8,386 nucleotides of DNA from Chitinophagaceae bacterium (GCA_017853235.1 JAFMJX010000074.1:1-8386), one strand, 5' to 3'. Numbered from the stretch's first letter, positions 1-6,675 are shown. Notes: generated by a model from the letters alone, not told the origin. Numbers and translations: made by a program.

Positions 1-331
1 CATTCATTTTTTTTACATGTGCCGCTATGTGCAAAGCTTGGCTCAAACGTTCAGCACTTACACTTAATGGATAAGTATTATTTTTTAACACATTTCCAAA
101 AATCAAGTATTTTATAATGTCATCATAATATCCTTTGACTGCATTCACTGTAGTATGTGATTTCACTCCTAATGCATAAGCGTGTGCTTCCACTTTTTTT
201 AATTCCTCTTCGGTAAATCCTCCAGTGTTCACAATCACACTATGCACTTCTAATCCTTTATCTTCGGATAAATATTTTACACAAAAGGTGGTATCTAACC
301 CACCACTAAATCCTAAAACAACTTTTTCCAT
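1..331 (-). CDS. argG: Argininosuccinate synthase, N-terminal part (runs off left edge)
   Basis: Cytoplasmic ATP-dependent ligase that joins citrulline and aspartate into argininosuccinate, the penultimate arginine step. The first 110 residues are present; the 3' end lies outside the window. The N-type ATP pyrophosphatase P-loop SGGLDT is at residues 9-14, after a short beta strand (EKVVLGF). The stretches VHSVIVNTGGF (29-39), KSHTTV (57-62) and NNTYPLSVSAER (84-95) match the Bacteroidota ArgG type as I remember it. The start is an ATG at 329-331, only 4 bp after the stop of the GNAT gene upstream, so the two are almost certainly one operon. Expression would be set by the arginine leader and attenuator further upstream. 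The reading frame is intact throughout. Confidence 0.95.
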   Translation of the reverse strand, partial: MEKVVLGFSGGLDTTFCVKYLSEDKGLEVHSVIVNTGGFTEEELKKVEAHAYALGVKSHTTVNAVKGYYDDIIKYLIFGNVLKNNTYPLSVSAERLSQALHIAAHVKKMN

Positions 332-335
332 AATA

Positions 336-944
336 TTATTTTTTGCTCCACCAATTCGTTAATTTGTTTTGTAACCAACCACCTGATGCTGATTTTTTTT
401 CTTCTGTCACTTTGGGTTCATATAACATAGCTGTACACATACAATTTTTGCGATCCTTGCTCATTAATATGTCATAATTCACACAACTCTTACATCCTGC
501 CCAAAATTCAGCGTCATCAGTTAACTCGCTGTAAGTGACAGGTTCATATCCTAGTTCGCTATTAATTTTCATTACTGCTAATCCTGTAGTCAAACCAAAC
601 AATTTAGCATTGGGATATTTTTCACGCGACAATTGAAAAATAGTTTGTTTGATTTTTTTTGCAATACCACTTTTTCTAAAAGGAGGTGCTACAATCAAAC
701 CACTATTCGCAACAAATTGACCATGTTGCCAGGCTTCAATGTAACAAAATCCTACCCACTCACCCGTATCTGTATGTGCAATCACAGCTTTGCCCTCTTC
801 TATTTTTTGCGCCACATATTCGGGGCTTCTTTTAGCAATGCCTGTGCCGCGTGCTTTTGCGGAAGATGCCATTTCATCTGTAATGGCAGTAGCATAGGAA
901 GTGTCGCCACTATGGGCTATACGAACTATTATGTTTTGTTCCAA
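336..944 (-). CDS. GNAT acyltransferase of the arginine operon, candidate N-acyl(acetyl/succinyl)glutamate synthase
   Basis: GNAT-fold acyl-CoA transferase. The acyl-CoA pyrophosphate loop is seen as RKSGIA (residues 90-95), after the beta4 strand FVANSGLIV. Flanking conserved stretches are SAKARGTGIAKRSPEY, EWVGFCYIEAW and LFGLTTGLAVMKIN. Near the C-terminus lies a cysteine cluster, CxxC (C151, C154) then CxC (C168, C170), which could bind a metal. The gene sits 4 bp before argG. From memory, relatives in the same place in other Bacteroidota have been linked to the first arginine step, making N-acetyl- or N-succinylglutamate; the substrate here is inferred. Start: the frame is open back to 1040 with no ATG before the GNAT core. 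A TTG at 1029-1031 has an AGGA at 7-nt spacing but lies in the loop of the attenuator hairpin. I prefer the TTG at 942-944, which gives 202 residues and a normal family N-terminus (EQNIIVRIA); the longer choice gives 231. Confidence 0.85.
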   Translation of the reverse strand: MEQNIIVRIAHSGDTSYATAITDEMASSAKARGTGIAKRSPEYVAQKIEEGKAVIAHTDTGEWVGFCYIEAWQHGQFVANSGLIVAPPFRKSGIAKKIKQTIFQLSREKYPNAKLFGLTTGLAVMKINSELGYEPVTYSELTDDAEFWAGCKSCVNYDILMSKDRKNCMCTAMLYEPKVTEEKKSASGGWLQNKLTNWWSKK

Positions 945-1011
945 TGATGTAAACGGTTTAAATGAATGAACAGTTTTGGCTTCAGTTAAGAATATTTCGG
1001 GGCTTTTTCCA

Positions 1012-1088
1012 CTGATAGGGGCAAGTGCCAATTGCTCGTCCTATCAGAATCCACGTCGGCATCTAGCCGCAAGCGGCAACCTAATAGG
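1012..1088 (-). promoter_or_regulatory. Putative arginine attenuator: three-arm alternative RNA switch
   Basis: Read on the minus strand, three segments can pair in mutually exclusive ways. Arm 1 is CCTATTAG (1088-1081), arm 2 is CTGATAGG (1047-1040) and arm 3 is CCTATCAG (1019-1012). Arms 2 and 3 form a perfect 8-bp stem, with an inner 4-bp GCAA/TTGC stem at 1035-1032 and 1024-1021. Arms 1 and 2 form 8 pairs with one G-U wobble, and their loop contains three of the four Arg codons; the fourth, AGG, overlaps the end of arm 1. A small GCCGC-TT-GCGGC dyad (1077-1066) sits between arms 1 and 2. The leader stop codon is in arm 2, so a ribosome's position on the Arg codons decides which stem can form. 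No U-run follows arm 3, so control may be translational or Rho-dependent rather than a classic intrinsic terminator. Confidence 0.6.
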
Positions 1089-1157
1089 GCTGTTCAAAAC
1101 AGGGATAGTGGCTAATAAAGCACTATCTAAAGGAGTAAAAAAATATACCTGTTTCAT
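1044..1157 (-). CDS. Arginine-rich leader peptide (37 aa) of the GNAT-argG operon
   Basis: Short ORF with ATG at 1155-1157 and stop TGA at 1044-1046, immediately followed in frame by a second stop, TAG (1041-1043). It begins MKQVYFFTPLDSALL and ends in LAARCRRGF. Four of the last twelve residues are Arg: R26 (AGG), R32 (AGA), R34 (CGA) and R35 (CGT), with one Cys (TGC) among them. It lies 99 bp upstream of the chosen GNAT start. Its stop codon falls inside one arm of a hairpin that has two possible partners. The part encoding the Arg codons (about 1047-1090) is clearly richer in GC than the AT-rich surroundings. A peptide that samples charged tRNA-Arg fits the amino acid made by the operon. 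The function is inferred from position, codon content and RNA folding; I know of no named family for it. There is no clear Shine-Dalgarno (upstream bases are GGATTTTATAA), which is normal for this phylum. Confidence 0.7.
   Translation of the reverse strand: MKQVYFFTPLDSALLATIPVLNSPIRLPLAARCRRGF
1104..1127 (-). repeat. 7-bp inverted repeat inside the leader ORF
   Basis: GATAGTG (1127-1121) and CACTATC (1110-1104) can pair around a 10-nt loop in the leader RNA. Directly after it, CTGTT-TTG-AACAG (1102-1090) forms a second 5-bp hairpin. Both lie within the leader peptide codons, upstream of the Arg cluster. They would be opened by a translating ribosome and could act as pause hairpins that synchronise ribosome and polymerase. 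That role is inferred. Confidence 0.5.
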
Positions 1158-1291
1158 TTATAAAATCCTGTTTAAGGAATGAATTGTAAAAGTATTAAAT
1201 AAATATAGAAGTAGCGGGGGTTTAACCGTATAATTTACTAAAAAGCCCTTTTTGGGACTGATTTTGATAAAAATATGAATGCCTGTTAGTT
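1158..1291. other. Divergent intergenic region, no gene seen
   Basis: AT-rich spacer between the leader ORF (minus) and the YHS lipoprotein promoter (plus). It must hold the arginine operon promoter, but I could not find a convincing pair of elements. TACTTTTA and TATATTTA on the minus strand resemble the -7 box TAnnTTTG but have no matching -33 box. A short dyad, GGTTTAACC (1219-1227), and a CCC-TTTTT-GGG repeat (1246-1256) are too short to call. Confidence 0.4.
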
Positions 1292-1321
1292 TTTGAATGC
1301 CGCCAATCCTACTTAAATTTG
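1292..1321 (+). promoter_or_regulatory. Bacteroidota-type promoter of the YHS lipoprotein gene
   Basis: TTTG at 1292-1295 (the -33 box), an 18-bp spacer, then TAAATTTG at 1314-1321, an exact match to the -7 consensus TAnnTTTG. Transcription would start a few bases later, leaving a 5' leader of about 45 nt before the ATG at 1373. This also argues against an in-frame TTG at 1319, which lies inside the -7 box. Confidence 0.65.
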
Positions 1322-1372
1322 TATTCAGATACCCCAAAACGCAACCCTTTTATTCAAATCAAACATCACTCT

Positions 1373-1693
1373 ATGAAAAAAATAAACACCTACACCTGCA
1401 TGGTATGCTTTATGTTATTGACAGCTTGTAATAGTGTTAATTCAAACAATAATATGACCGATACTAGCGACTCAAAAAAAGCAGACACAGTGGCGAGTTT
1501 ACCTTCAACAGCCCACTATGAAATTGCCTATCTAGATAATAAAAAAGATCCTTCCTGCGGAATGCCTGTGACAGCTGGGGTAAGCGACACCGCACATTAC
1601 GATCAAAAAGTGATTGGATTTTGTTCTACTGAATGCAAAAACGAATTTTTGAAAAACCCAAAAGCAGGTATCGCAGCAGCTGAACTGAAATAA
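1373..1693 (+). CDS. Small lipoprotein with YHS domain
   Basis: Predicted 106-residue lipoprotein. The signal peptide MKKINTYTCMVCFMLLTAC ends in the lipobox LLTA-C, so C19 would be lipidated and the protein held on the periplasmic or outer side. A low-complexity Asn/Ser/Asp linker follows (about 20-45), then a YHS-like domain at about 55-99: DPSCGMPV (59-66), HYD (75-77), GFCSTEC (82-88) and a following FLKNP. C62, C84 and C88 are the likely metal-binding cysteines. YHS domains occur in heavy-metal handling proteins, so a copper or other metal role is plausible but not shown by the neighbours. The ATG at 1373 was chosen over an upstream in-frame TTG at 1319 because the signal peptide begins there and the TTG overlaps the promoter. 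The gene is monocistronic, ending 34 bp before the convergent esterase gene. Confidence 0.88.
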   Translation: MKKINTYTCMVCFMLLTACNSVNSNNNMTDTSDSKKADTVASLPSTAHYEIAYLDNKKDPSCGMPVTAGVSDTAHYDQKVIGFCSTECKNEFLKNPKAGIAAAELK

Positions 1694-1715
1694 GAAATAT
1701 ATTAAAATAAGAACG

Positions 1716-1755
1716 AGCTACAAATCACTATTTTATAATGGTTTGTAGCTTTTTT
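1716..1755 (+). terminator. Rho-independent terminator after the YHS lipoprotein gene
   Basis: Perfect 9-bp stem AGCTACAAA (1716-1724) and TTTGTAGCT (1742-1750) with a 17-nt loop, running straight into T6 (1750-1755). It starts 22 bp after the YHS stop codon. The 3' arm and loop overlap the last codons and stop (1728-1730) of the convergent SGNH gene. Read on the minus strand the same stem is followed by CGTTCTTATTTT, a poorer U tract, so it may also work weakly for the esterase gene. Confidence 0.8.
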
Positions 1756-2801
1756 ATAAGCCCTTCTGCCATTCTAAAAAAACCTAAATCGGTTAAATGA
1801 ACTCCATCCACGGTGGATTCTCCATCTTCTCCAATCAAACCCTTCGAAGAAAGATAATATAAGTTATGATCTCCTCCTTTTTTCATTGATTGAAAAGCGT
1901 CTAAAAAACTATGATTAATAGATTTAATTTTTTCATCTAAACTTGAAATAAAACGTGCCGTTGGATATTCAATTTGTTCCACTAATAATATAGGAGTTGT
2001 AGGACTTAACTTTCTTAGTTGTTTTAAAAAAGGAAGTGTTCTTTCTGCTGCTAGTTGTGGCGATAAATTTGGCCCACAATCAATGACATAACATGAAGCA
2101 TCAATATTTGCCATGATGACAGCAAGCATCGAATCAAGTTGTCCATTACCACTAAATCCTAAATTGATGGTTTCTCTTTGTAAACGTCTTTCAATGATCG
2201 CCGGATACGCCATTCCACTTCGCATGGCAGAAGCACCTTGTACAATACTGGTGCCATAAAAAACAACAGGCTTTTTATGAGCAAATACAGAAGATGAAAC
2301 AGGTTGCACAAATGCATTTGAATCTACACCAATGAATAAAGAATCGATGGTTTCGTAATCTGGCAGATACAATAAATAAGGACGTGATTTTCCATCTAAT
2401 CCTTTCACAATAGTGGCATCTTGATAACTATCATGATTAGGTTTCCCTATACCAACATAATACCATTGTTCATGATCTAATGCATATAAATCCAGCCCTT
2501 TTACTAAAGTAGCTGCTACATGTGGAAATTGAGTAGTCACACCGGTCTTCCATTTTGCATTAATTTGAGTGCTATTAGATTCAAAATAAATAGCAAGACC
2601 CGTTGAATTCGTACTTAATTTCCATACGGGCAAACGAAGTAAGCTTGATAAACTATCTGGAAAGCGTTTATAAGTGGTTTGCTGGGGAAATGATCTACCT
2701 AAAATGGTTAGGCCATCTATGGATTGATAACGTATAGCAGACTGTGCTTTTACAAAATGTGTGATGAAAAGAAAAGACAATAAAATTGAATATTTTTTCA
2801 T
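1728..2801 (-). CDS. Exported SGNH/GDSL-type esterase with N-terminal GxDLY domain
   Basis: 357-residue secreted hydrolase. A Sec signal peptide covers about residues 1-19 (MKKYSILLSFLFITHFVKA). The N-terminal beta domain at about 25-165 contains GLDLY (102-106), the signature of the GxDLY domain that precedes some SGNH hydrolases. The catalytic domain runs from about 177 to 357. Block I is GTSIVQG with nucleophile S185 (GTS instead of the common GDS). Block II is the glycine in NLGFSGNG (G215/G218), block III is DCGPN with N245, and block V is DGVH with D332 and H335. All four SGNH positions are present, so it should be active. The natural substrate, perhaps acyl groups on glycans, cannot be read from the sequence. 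The start lies 48 bp after the SNF2 helicase stop on the same strand. I saw no strong promoter in that gap, so read-through from the helicase gene is possible. Confidence 0.88.
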   Translation of the reverse strand: MKKYSILLSFLFITHFVKAQSAIRYQSIDGLTILGRSFPQQTTYKRFPDSLSSLLRLPVWKLSTNSTGLAIYFESNSTQINAKWKTGVTTQFPHVAATLVKGLDLYALDHEQWYYVGIGKPNHDSYQDATIVKGLDGKSRPYLLYLPDYETIDSLFIGVDSNAFVQPVSSSVFAHKKPVVFYGTSIVQGASAMRSGMAYPAIIERRLQRETINLGFSGNGQLDSMLAVIMANIDASCYVIDCGPNLSPQLAAERTLPFLKQLRKLSPTTPILLVEQIEYPTARFISSLDEKIKSINHSFLDAFQSMKKGGDHNLYYLSSKGLIGEDGESTVDGVHLTDLGFFRMAEGLIKKLQTIIK

Positions 2802-2849
2802 TATGGAATGATTTAATAAATTAAATATAATGAAAAAAAGAGCGCTTTC
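2802..2849 (-). other. Gap between SNF2 helicase stop and esterase start
   Basis: 48 bp of AT-rich sequence. Right after the helicase stop, GAAAG-CGCT-CTTTTTTTC could form a short, mostly A-U hairpin with a U tract. This would be a weak terminator at best. No TAnnTTTG promoter was found here. Confidence 0.3.
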
Positions 2850-5800
2850 CTAGCTAAACAAATATGCAATATCGTCTTTAGATAAAGATTTCACAAAACC
2901 CTCTTCATCAGAAATTAATTCTTTTGCCAAAGACCTTTTACGATCTTGTAATTTGAGGATTTTATCTTCAACTGTATCATTACATATCATTCGATATGCA
3001 AATATATTTTTGGTTTGACCTATACGATGTGTTCTATCAATCGCTTGTTGTTCCACTGCCGGGTTCCACCAAGGATCTACGATATATACATAATCTGCAG
3101 CAGTTAGGTTTAAACCTACTCCACCTGCTTTTAAGGAAATTAAGAATACTCTACAATTATCATCATTTTGGAAACGATCAATAGCACGTTCTCTTTCTTG
3201 AATAGTACTGCCACCATCAAAGTATTCATAGTCAATGCCTAACTTAGTTAATTGCTCTTTAATGAGAGAAAGCATTCCTAAAAATTGTGAAAAAACTAAA
3301 GCTTTGTGACCACCAATGTTTTCGGAAATTTCACGTGTTAGCTCCTCTAATTTTACCGACTCATTAGGATAATTTTCTTCCTTTAAAATGGCAGGACTAT
3401 CACAAATTTGACGCAACTTCATTAGGCCCTGCAAAATAGATAATTGTGATTTTTGAATCCCTTTTTCCTCCACCATCCCAATCAATTTATCACGATAATC
3501 ATTACGGTAAGCTTCATATATTTTACGTTGTTCCTCTCCCATCTCACAATACAATACCATTTCTTGCTTTTCTGGCAAATCCTTCGCCACTTGTTCTTTG
3601 GTACGACGTAAAATAAATGGGAATACAAATTTTCTTAGGTGCTCTTTTTGCTCCTGCTCATCAAATTTATCAATGGGCATCGAAAAATTATGTTTAAAAT
3701 ACTCTACCGTACCCAACATGCCCGGATTTAAAAAATTCATTTGGGCATAAATATCAAACGTGTTGTTTTGTAACGGCGTACCACTTAAACACAATTTATT
3801 TTTGGCATTTAATAAGCAAGCTGCTTTAGTCACCTTACTTGCTGGGTTTTTAATGGCTTGGCTTTCATCCAAAATCACATAATCAAAATTAACTTCTACA
3901 AACATTTTAATATCACTACGTAAAGTGCCATAGGTAGTAATAATCACTTCCACCTCTTCTTTTAAAATTTGCTTTCTACTACGAGTACCTCCATGATGTA
4001 TTTGATAAGTTAAACTTGGAGTGAACTTTTTTAATTCATTTTGCCAGTTGTATAAAAGTGTAGTAGGACAAACTACTAAAGCCACAAGTTTGCCATTTTT
4101 TTCTTTTAAATGTTGTAGGAAGGAAAGTGTTTGAATCGTTTTCCCCAAACCCATATCATCTGCCAATATACCCCCCCACTGTACATCATGTAAATAATTT
4201 AACCATTGAAAGCCACTCACTTGATAAGGTCGAAGTATGGGTGATAAATGTTCAGGAGGAGTCACTTCTGAGATGGTATATTTTTCACGAATTTTTTCAT
4301 ACTTACCTTCTAACTGAAAAATGATTTCCTCTTCATCTCTTTGTTGATACAATTCATCTAAAACTGAAAAATGATACTTACTTAATTTCAAGTTGTCTGC
4401 TTTCCCTTCCCCTACTTTAAAAAGTAAAGAATATTTATTCAGCCATTTTTCTGGCAATACCCCCAAACTTCCATCCTTTAAGGGAATGAATTGTTGTTTA
4501 TTGGCCAGCATATTTTTAATATCCTGAATCGTGACTTTTTGATCTCCAAATGAAATTTCTACTTTAGCATCAAACCAATCGGTATTACTACTAATGTATA
4601 AACGAGTACTAGGTTTGGCAGTATTAAACTTGAACTGTTTTAAATATTCTGTACCAAATAAAGGAATTTGTTTTTCACGCAAGGTATCAATGAATAAAAA
4701 GAACCAATTATTTTTTAATACTTCTGCTCCTTTTAATGCTAATACATTTCCTTGATTAGGACGCACAAATCCAGAATGCAATTGTTCTATAGCATTCATT
4801 AAATGTCTTTCTGCTGCTAAATCTCGTTCAAGTATGACAATTTTATCTCCCACTTGCTGAATAACCGAAGGACCATCTTCCTTTTGAACAATAATATCAT
4901 GGTACACATACAAAGGCTCAAAAAATAAATAATCCCCACTTTCCTTTAATAAAATTTGCAGTGTTGGTTTAATTCCTTTTAATTTTTCTTGTAATACATT
5001 TTCAAGTTCTACTTTATATTGTTTTGACAATGGCAATAAAGTAGTTTGCAAATAGGATGGCCAATCTTCTAACAAAACTTCATGACATCCACTGGGCATA
5101 AATTTTTCGACCCAAGCGAGATCCTCTTTGGTTTTCCATGCATAAAACTGATGATGGTATTGATAAACAAAATGCGTCTTAGCATGATTTTCTTCAATTG
5201 GCATTTGGCCATCAGGCAAATTTACAAGTGCATAAATGATGTATCTATCTTCTTCTTTCTCTACTTTAAAGCAAGGCTGAATGGTATTAAAAACCAACTC
5301 CGCTTTTTGTAAATTTGCAGTAGTAAAGGGCTTATTAGGAGGTAAAATAAAACTAAAAGGATGTTCCGATAAATCCCGCCATAATATGGAAATTTTGGGA
5401 TGTAAATATTCTTGAATGAGCTCCTTAGTTTCCTCAGGCAAACTTGCTTCATCGGAATGAACAATGGTATCCCAAATACCCTGAAAAGGAGAATTCTTAT
5501 TCAAAAATTTAGTCATTTCACCGGGCTGCAATTTACGCACCAGTTGTATTAACAATTTATCTTCTTCTTTTATCTCAGCTGGAGTCACCCATTTTGCTAA
5601 ATCAATTTTTTCAACTTTACTCACAAAGGCAGTGCCTTCTTCATTTACCTCTCCTTTGATGACATTAAATGCAATATGAGGATATTCATTAGGCTGATGT
5701 TGCAATACCAACCCAAAACGCTCCATCGTTTTTTGAGGTGGACTCACTTTTTCATCTATTTCTTCTAAATCCCAATCATTCCCTAATGGTCTCCTTAATG

Positions 5801-6611
5801 TTGCTTTAGCAACCTCATTTATTTTTTGAATTCGGGTATCTAATACTTTTAAGAAAGGTTTTCCATCGTGGTAAGTAAATTCAAATTTATCCTGCAAATT
5901 ATCTTCTAAGCTATAGCCATAAAGAGCAAGTAGTTTATTTTTTTCACGATCCCAATTTCGAATGGTATCAAAATAATCTGCTCCTTTGAGCTGAAACAAC
6001 AATAAAAGTAACATGGTTTTGTGCACACACAAAGGATACTCCGTTTCAGAAAGACAATCACAAGAAGTGTCAAAAAATCTCTCTTCATTTTTTTGAATGA
6101 TCAAGTGATAGGTTTTCCCTTTTTCATCAACTTCAGCGACTACTTTTTCATTTTCACTACTAACAATATGAGGGCGGACTGTTTTAAGTGTAAGTTCTGC
6201 TTTTTCAAAAGTAGACTTCGCACATAACATACGAATCATCTTTAAGTCCAATGTTTTGGTACGTAAAAGTGTATGTGTAGTTTTATAGGAAGCTGCTTTA
6301 TAATCTAATAAATTTTTATCCAATAAATCCTGAATAAAAAATAAGGCAGCAGCTTTATGTCTGCATACCTCCGACAAATTATAGGGACATCCGCACCTTA
6401 AGGATAATGTGGCAGGGTTTTTAAAATTTTCAATAGTGACTTTATAGAAAGTAGTGTAGCCATCATCTTTAACCCTGCAATGAATACTGCCAATTAAAGG
6501 ATCAAACTTAACTAGTTCAATATTTTTGAGGGCGTAAATTTTTTTACCGCGACGAATCACCTCTTCGGTGCCGTAGCTATAAATATGTTTCACTAAATAG
6601 GGTAATGCCAT
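2850..6611 (-). CDS. SNF2-family DEAD/DEAH helicase with two SWIM-type zinc fingers
   Basis: 1253-residue cytoplasmic double-stranded DNA translocase. SWIM zinc finger 1 has C73, C75, C83, H85 (CGCPYNLSEVCRH). A second SWIM-like CxC...CxH has C184, C186, C195, H197. About 550 residues of weakly conserved sequence follow. The SNF2 motor fills about 790-1240: motif I DDMGLGKT (818-825), motif II DESQ (915-918), motif III SGTPLQN (943-949), motif V LKAGGVGLNLT (1160-1170) and motif VI QAIDRTHRIGQ (1189-1199). All catalytic residues are present. Bacterial SNF2 proteins of this layout are HepA/RapA-like, but the cellular role is unknown; nucleic-acid binding by the fingers is inferred. Start: the frame opens with a TTG at 6618-6620, but the ATG at 6609-6611 is preferred. 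The gene has its own promoter and a 5' UTR hairpin. No defence or restriction genes adjoin it. Confidence 0.93.
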   Translation of the reverse strand: MALPYLVKHIYSYGTEEVIRRGKKIYALKNIELVKFDPLIGSIHCRVKDDGYTTFYKVTIENFKNPATLSLRCGCPYNLSEVCRHKAAALFFIQDLLDKNLLDYKAASYKTTHTLLRTKTLDLKMIRMLCAKSTFEKAELTLKTVRPHIVSSENEKVVAEVDEKGKTYHLIIQKNEERFFDTSCDCLSETEYPLCVHKTMLLLLLFQLKGADYFDTIRNWDREKNKLLALYGYSLEDNLQDKFEFTYHDGKPFLKVLDTRIQKINEVAKATLRRPLGNDWDLEEIDEKVSPPQKTMERFGLVLQHQPNEYPHIAFNVIKGEVNEEGTAFVSKVEKIDLAKWVTPAEIKEEDKLLIQLVRKLQPGEMTKFLNKNSPFQGIWDTIVHSDEASLPEETKELIQEYLHPKISILWRDLSEHPFSFILPPNKPFTTANLQKAELVFNTIQPCFKVEKEEDRYIIYALVNLPDGQMPIEENHAKTHFVYQYHHQFYAWKTKEDLAWVEKFMPSGCHEVLLEDWPSYLQTTLLPLSKQYKVELENVLQEKLKGIKPTLQILLKESGDYLFFEPLYVYHDIIVQKEDGPSVIQQVGDKIVILERDLAAERHLMNAIEQLHSGFVRPNQGNVLALKGAEVLKNNWFFLFIDTLREKQIPLFGTEYLKQFKFNTAKPSTRLYISSNTDWFDAKVEISFGDQKVTIQDIKNMLANKQQFIPLKDGSLGVLPEKWLNKYSLLFKVGEGKADNLKLSKYHFSVLDELYQQRDEEEIIFQLEGKYEKIREKYTISEVTPPEHLSPILRPYQVSGFQWLNYLHDVQWGGILADDMGLGKTIQTLSFLQHLKEKNGKLVALVVCPTTLLYNWQNELKKFTPSLTYQIHHGGTRSRKQILKEEVEVIITTYGTLRSDIKMFVEVNFDYVILDESQAIKNPASKVTKAACLLNAKNKLCLSGTPLQNNTFDIYAQMNFLNPGMLGTVEYFKHNFSMPIDKFDEQEQKEHLRKFVFPFILRRTKEQVAKDLPEKQEMVLYCEMGEEQRKIYEAYRNDYRDKLIGMVEEKGIQKSQLSILQGLMKLRQICDSPAILKEENYPNESVKLEELTREISENIGGHKALVFSQFLGMLSLIKEQLTKLGIDYEYFDGGSTIQERERAIDRFQNDDNCRVFLISLKAGGVGLNLTAADYVYIVDPWWNPAVEQQAIDRTHRIGQTKNIFAYRMICNDTVEDKILKLQDRKRSLAKELISDEEGFVKSLSKDDIAYLFS

Positions 6612-6623
6612 AGGATACAAATA

Positions 6624-6638
6624 GCCCTAAAAAAGGGC
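6624..6638 (-). promoter_or_regulatory. Hairpin in the 5' UTR of the SNF2 gene
   Basis: GCCCT-TTTTT-AGGGC, a perfect 5-bp GC-rich stem with a T5 loop. It lies 12 nt upstream of the preferred ATG (6611) and just downstream of the promoter, so it is inside the transcript. It may tune translation initiation or mRNA stability. It is not followed by a U run, so it is not a terminator for comB. Confidence 0.5.
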
Positions 6639-6644
6639 AATCTG

Positions 6645-6675
6645 CAAATGTAAGGGTTTGTGGGCTAAATTCATA
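6645..6675 (-). promoter_or_regulatory. Promoter of the SNF2 helicase gene
   Basis: On the minus strand, TACATTTG (6652-6645) is an exact TAnnTTTG -7 box. TATG (6675-6672) stands 19 bp upstream as a degenerate -33 box (consensus TTTG/TTG). It lies in the 92-bp gap after comB, and the leader of about 30 nt before the ATG contains the GCCCT/AGGGC hairpin. Confidence 0.55.

Noticed and set aside
976..1182. Plus-strand 68-codon ORF opposite the leader and attenuator
   Set aside because: It is antisense to the leader ORF and the GNAT frame, has no recognisable motif, and its open frame is explained by the inverted repeats and composition of that region.
1219..1227. GGTTTAACC dyad as a possible operator
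   Set aside because: It is too short to separate from chance in an AT-rich spacer, and no regulator gene is nearby.
1241..1260. CCC-TTTTT-GGG repeat flanked by A and T runs, terminator-like
   Set aside because: Only three G-C pairs can form and the next pair is mismatched on either strand. No gene ends nearby.
1319..1372. Longer YHS lipoprotein starting at the TTG at 1319
   Set aside because: The TTG lies inside an exact TAnnTTTG promoter box, and the extension would bury the lipoprotein signal peptide behind 18 polar residues.
4171..4177. Run of seven C (G7 in the coding strand) in the SNF2 gene, a possible phase-variation tract
   Set aside because: It encodes the conserved Trp-Gly-Gly just before the Walker A motif, so the run is explained by codon choice, and the frame is intact.
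6612..6620. TTG start for the SNF2 protein, three codons upstream
   Set aside because: An ATG three codons later fits better, and the extra residues add nothing recognisable.
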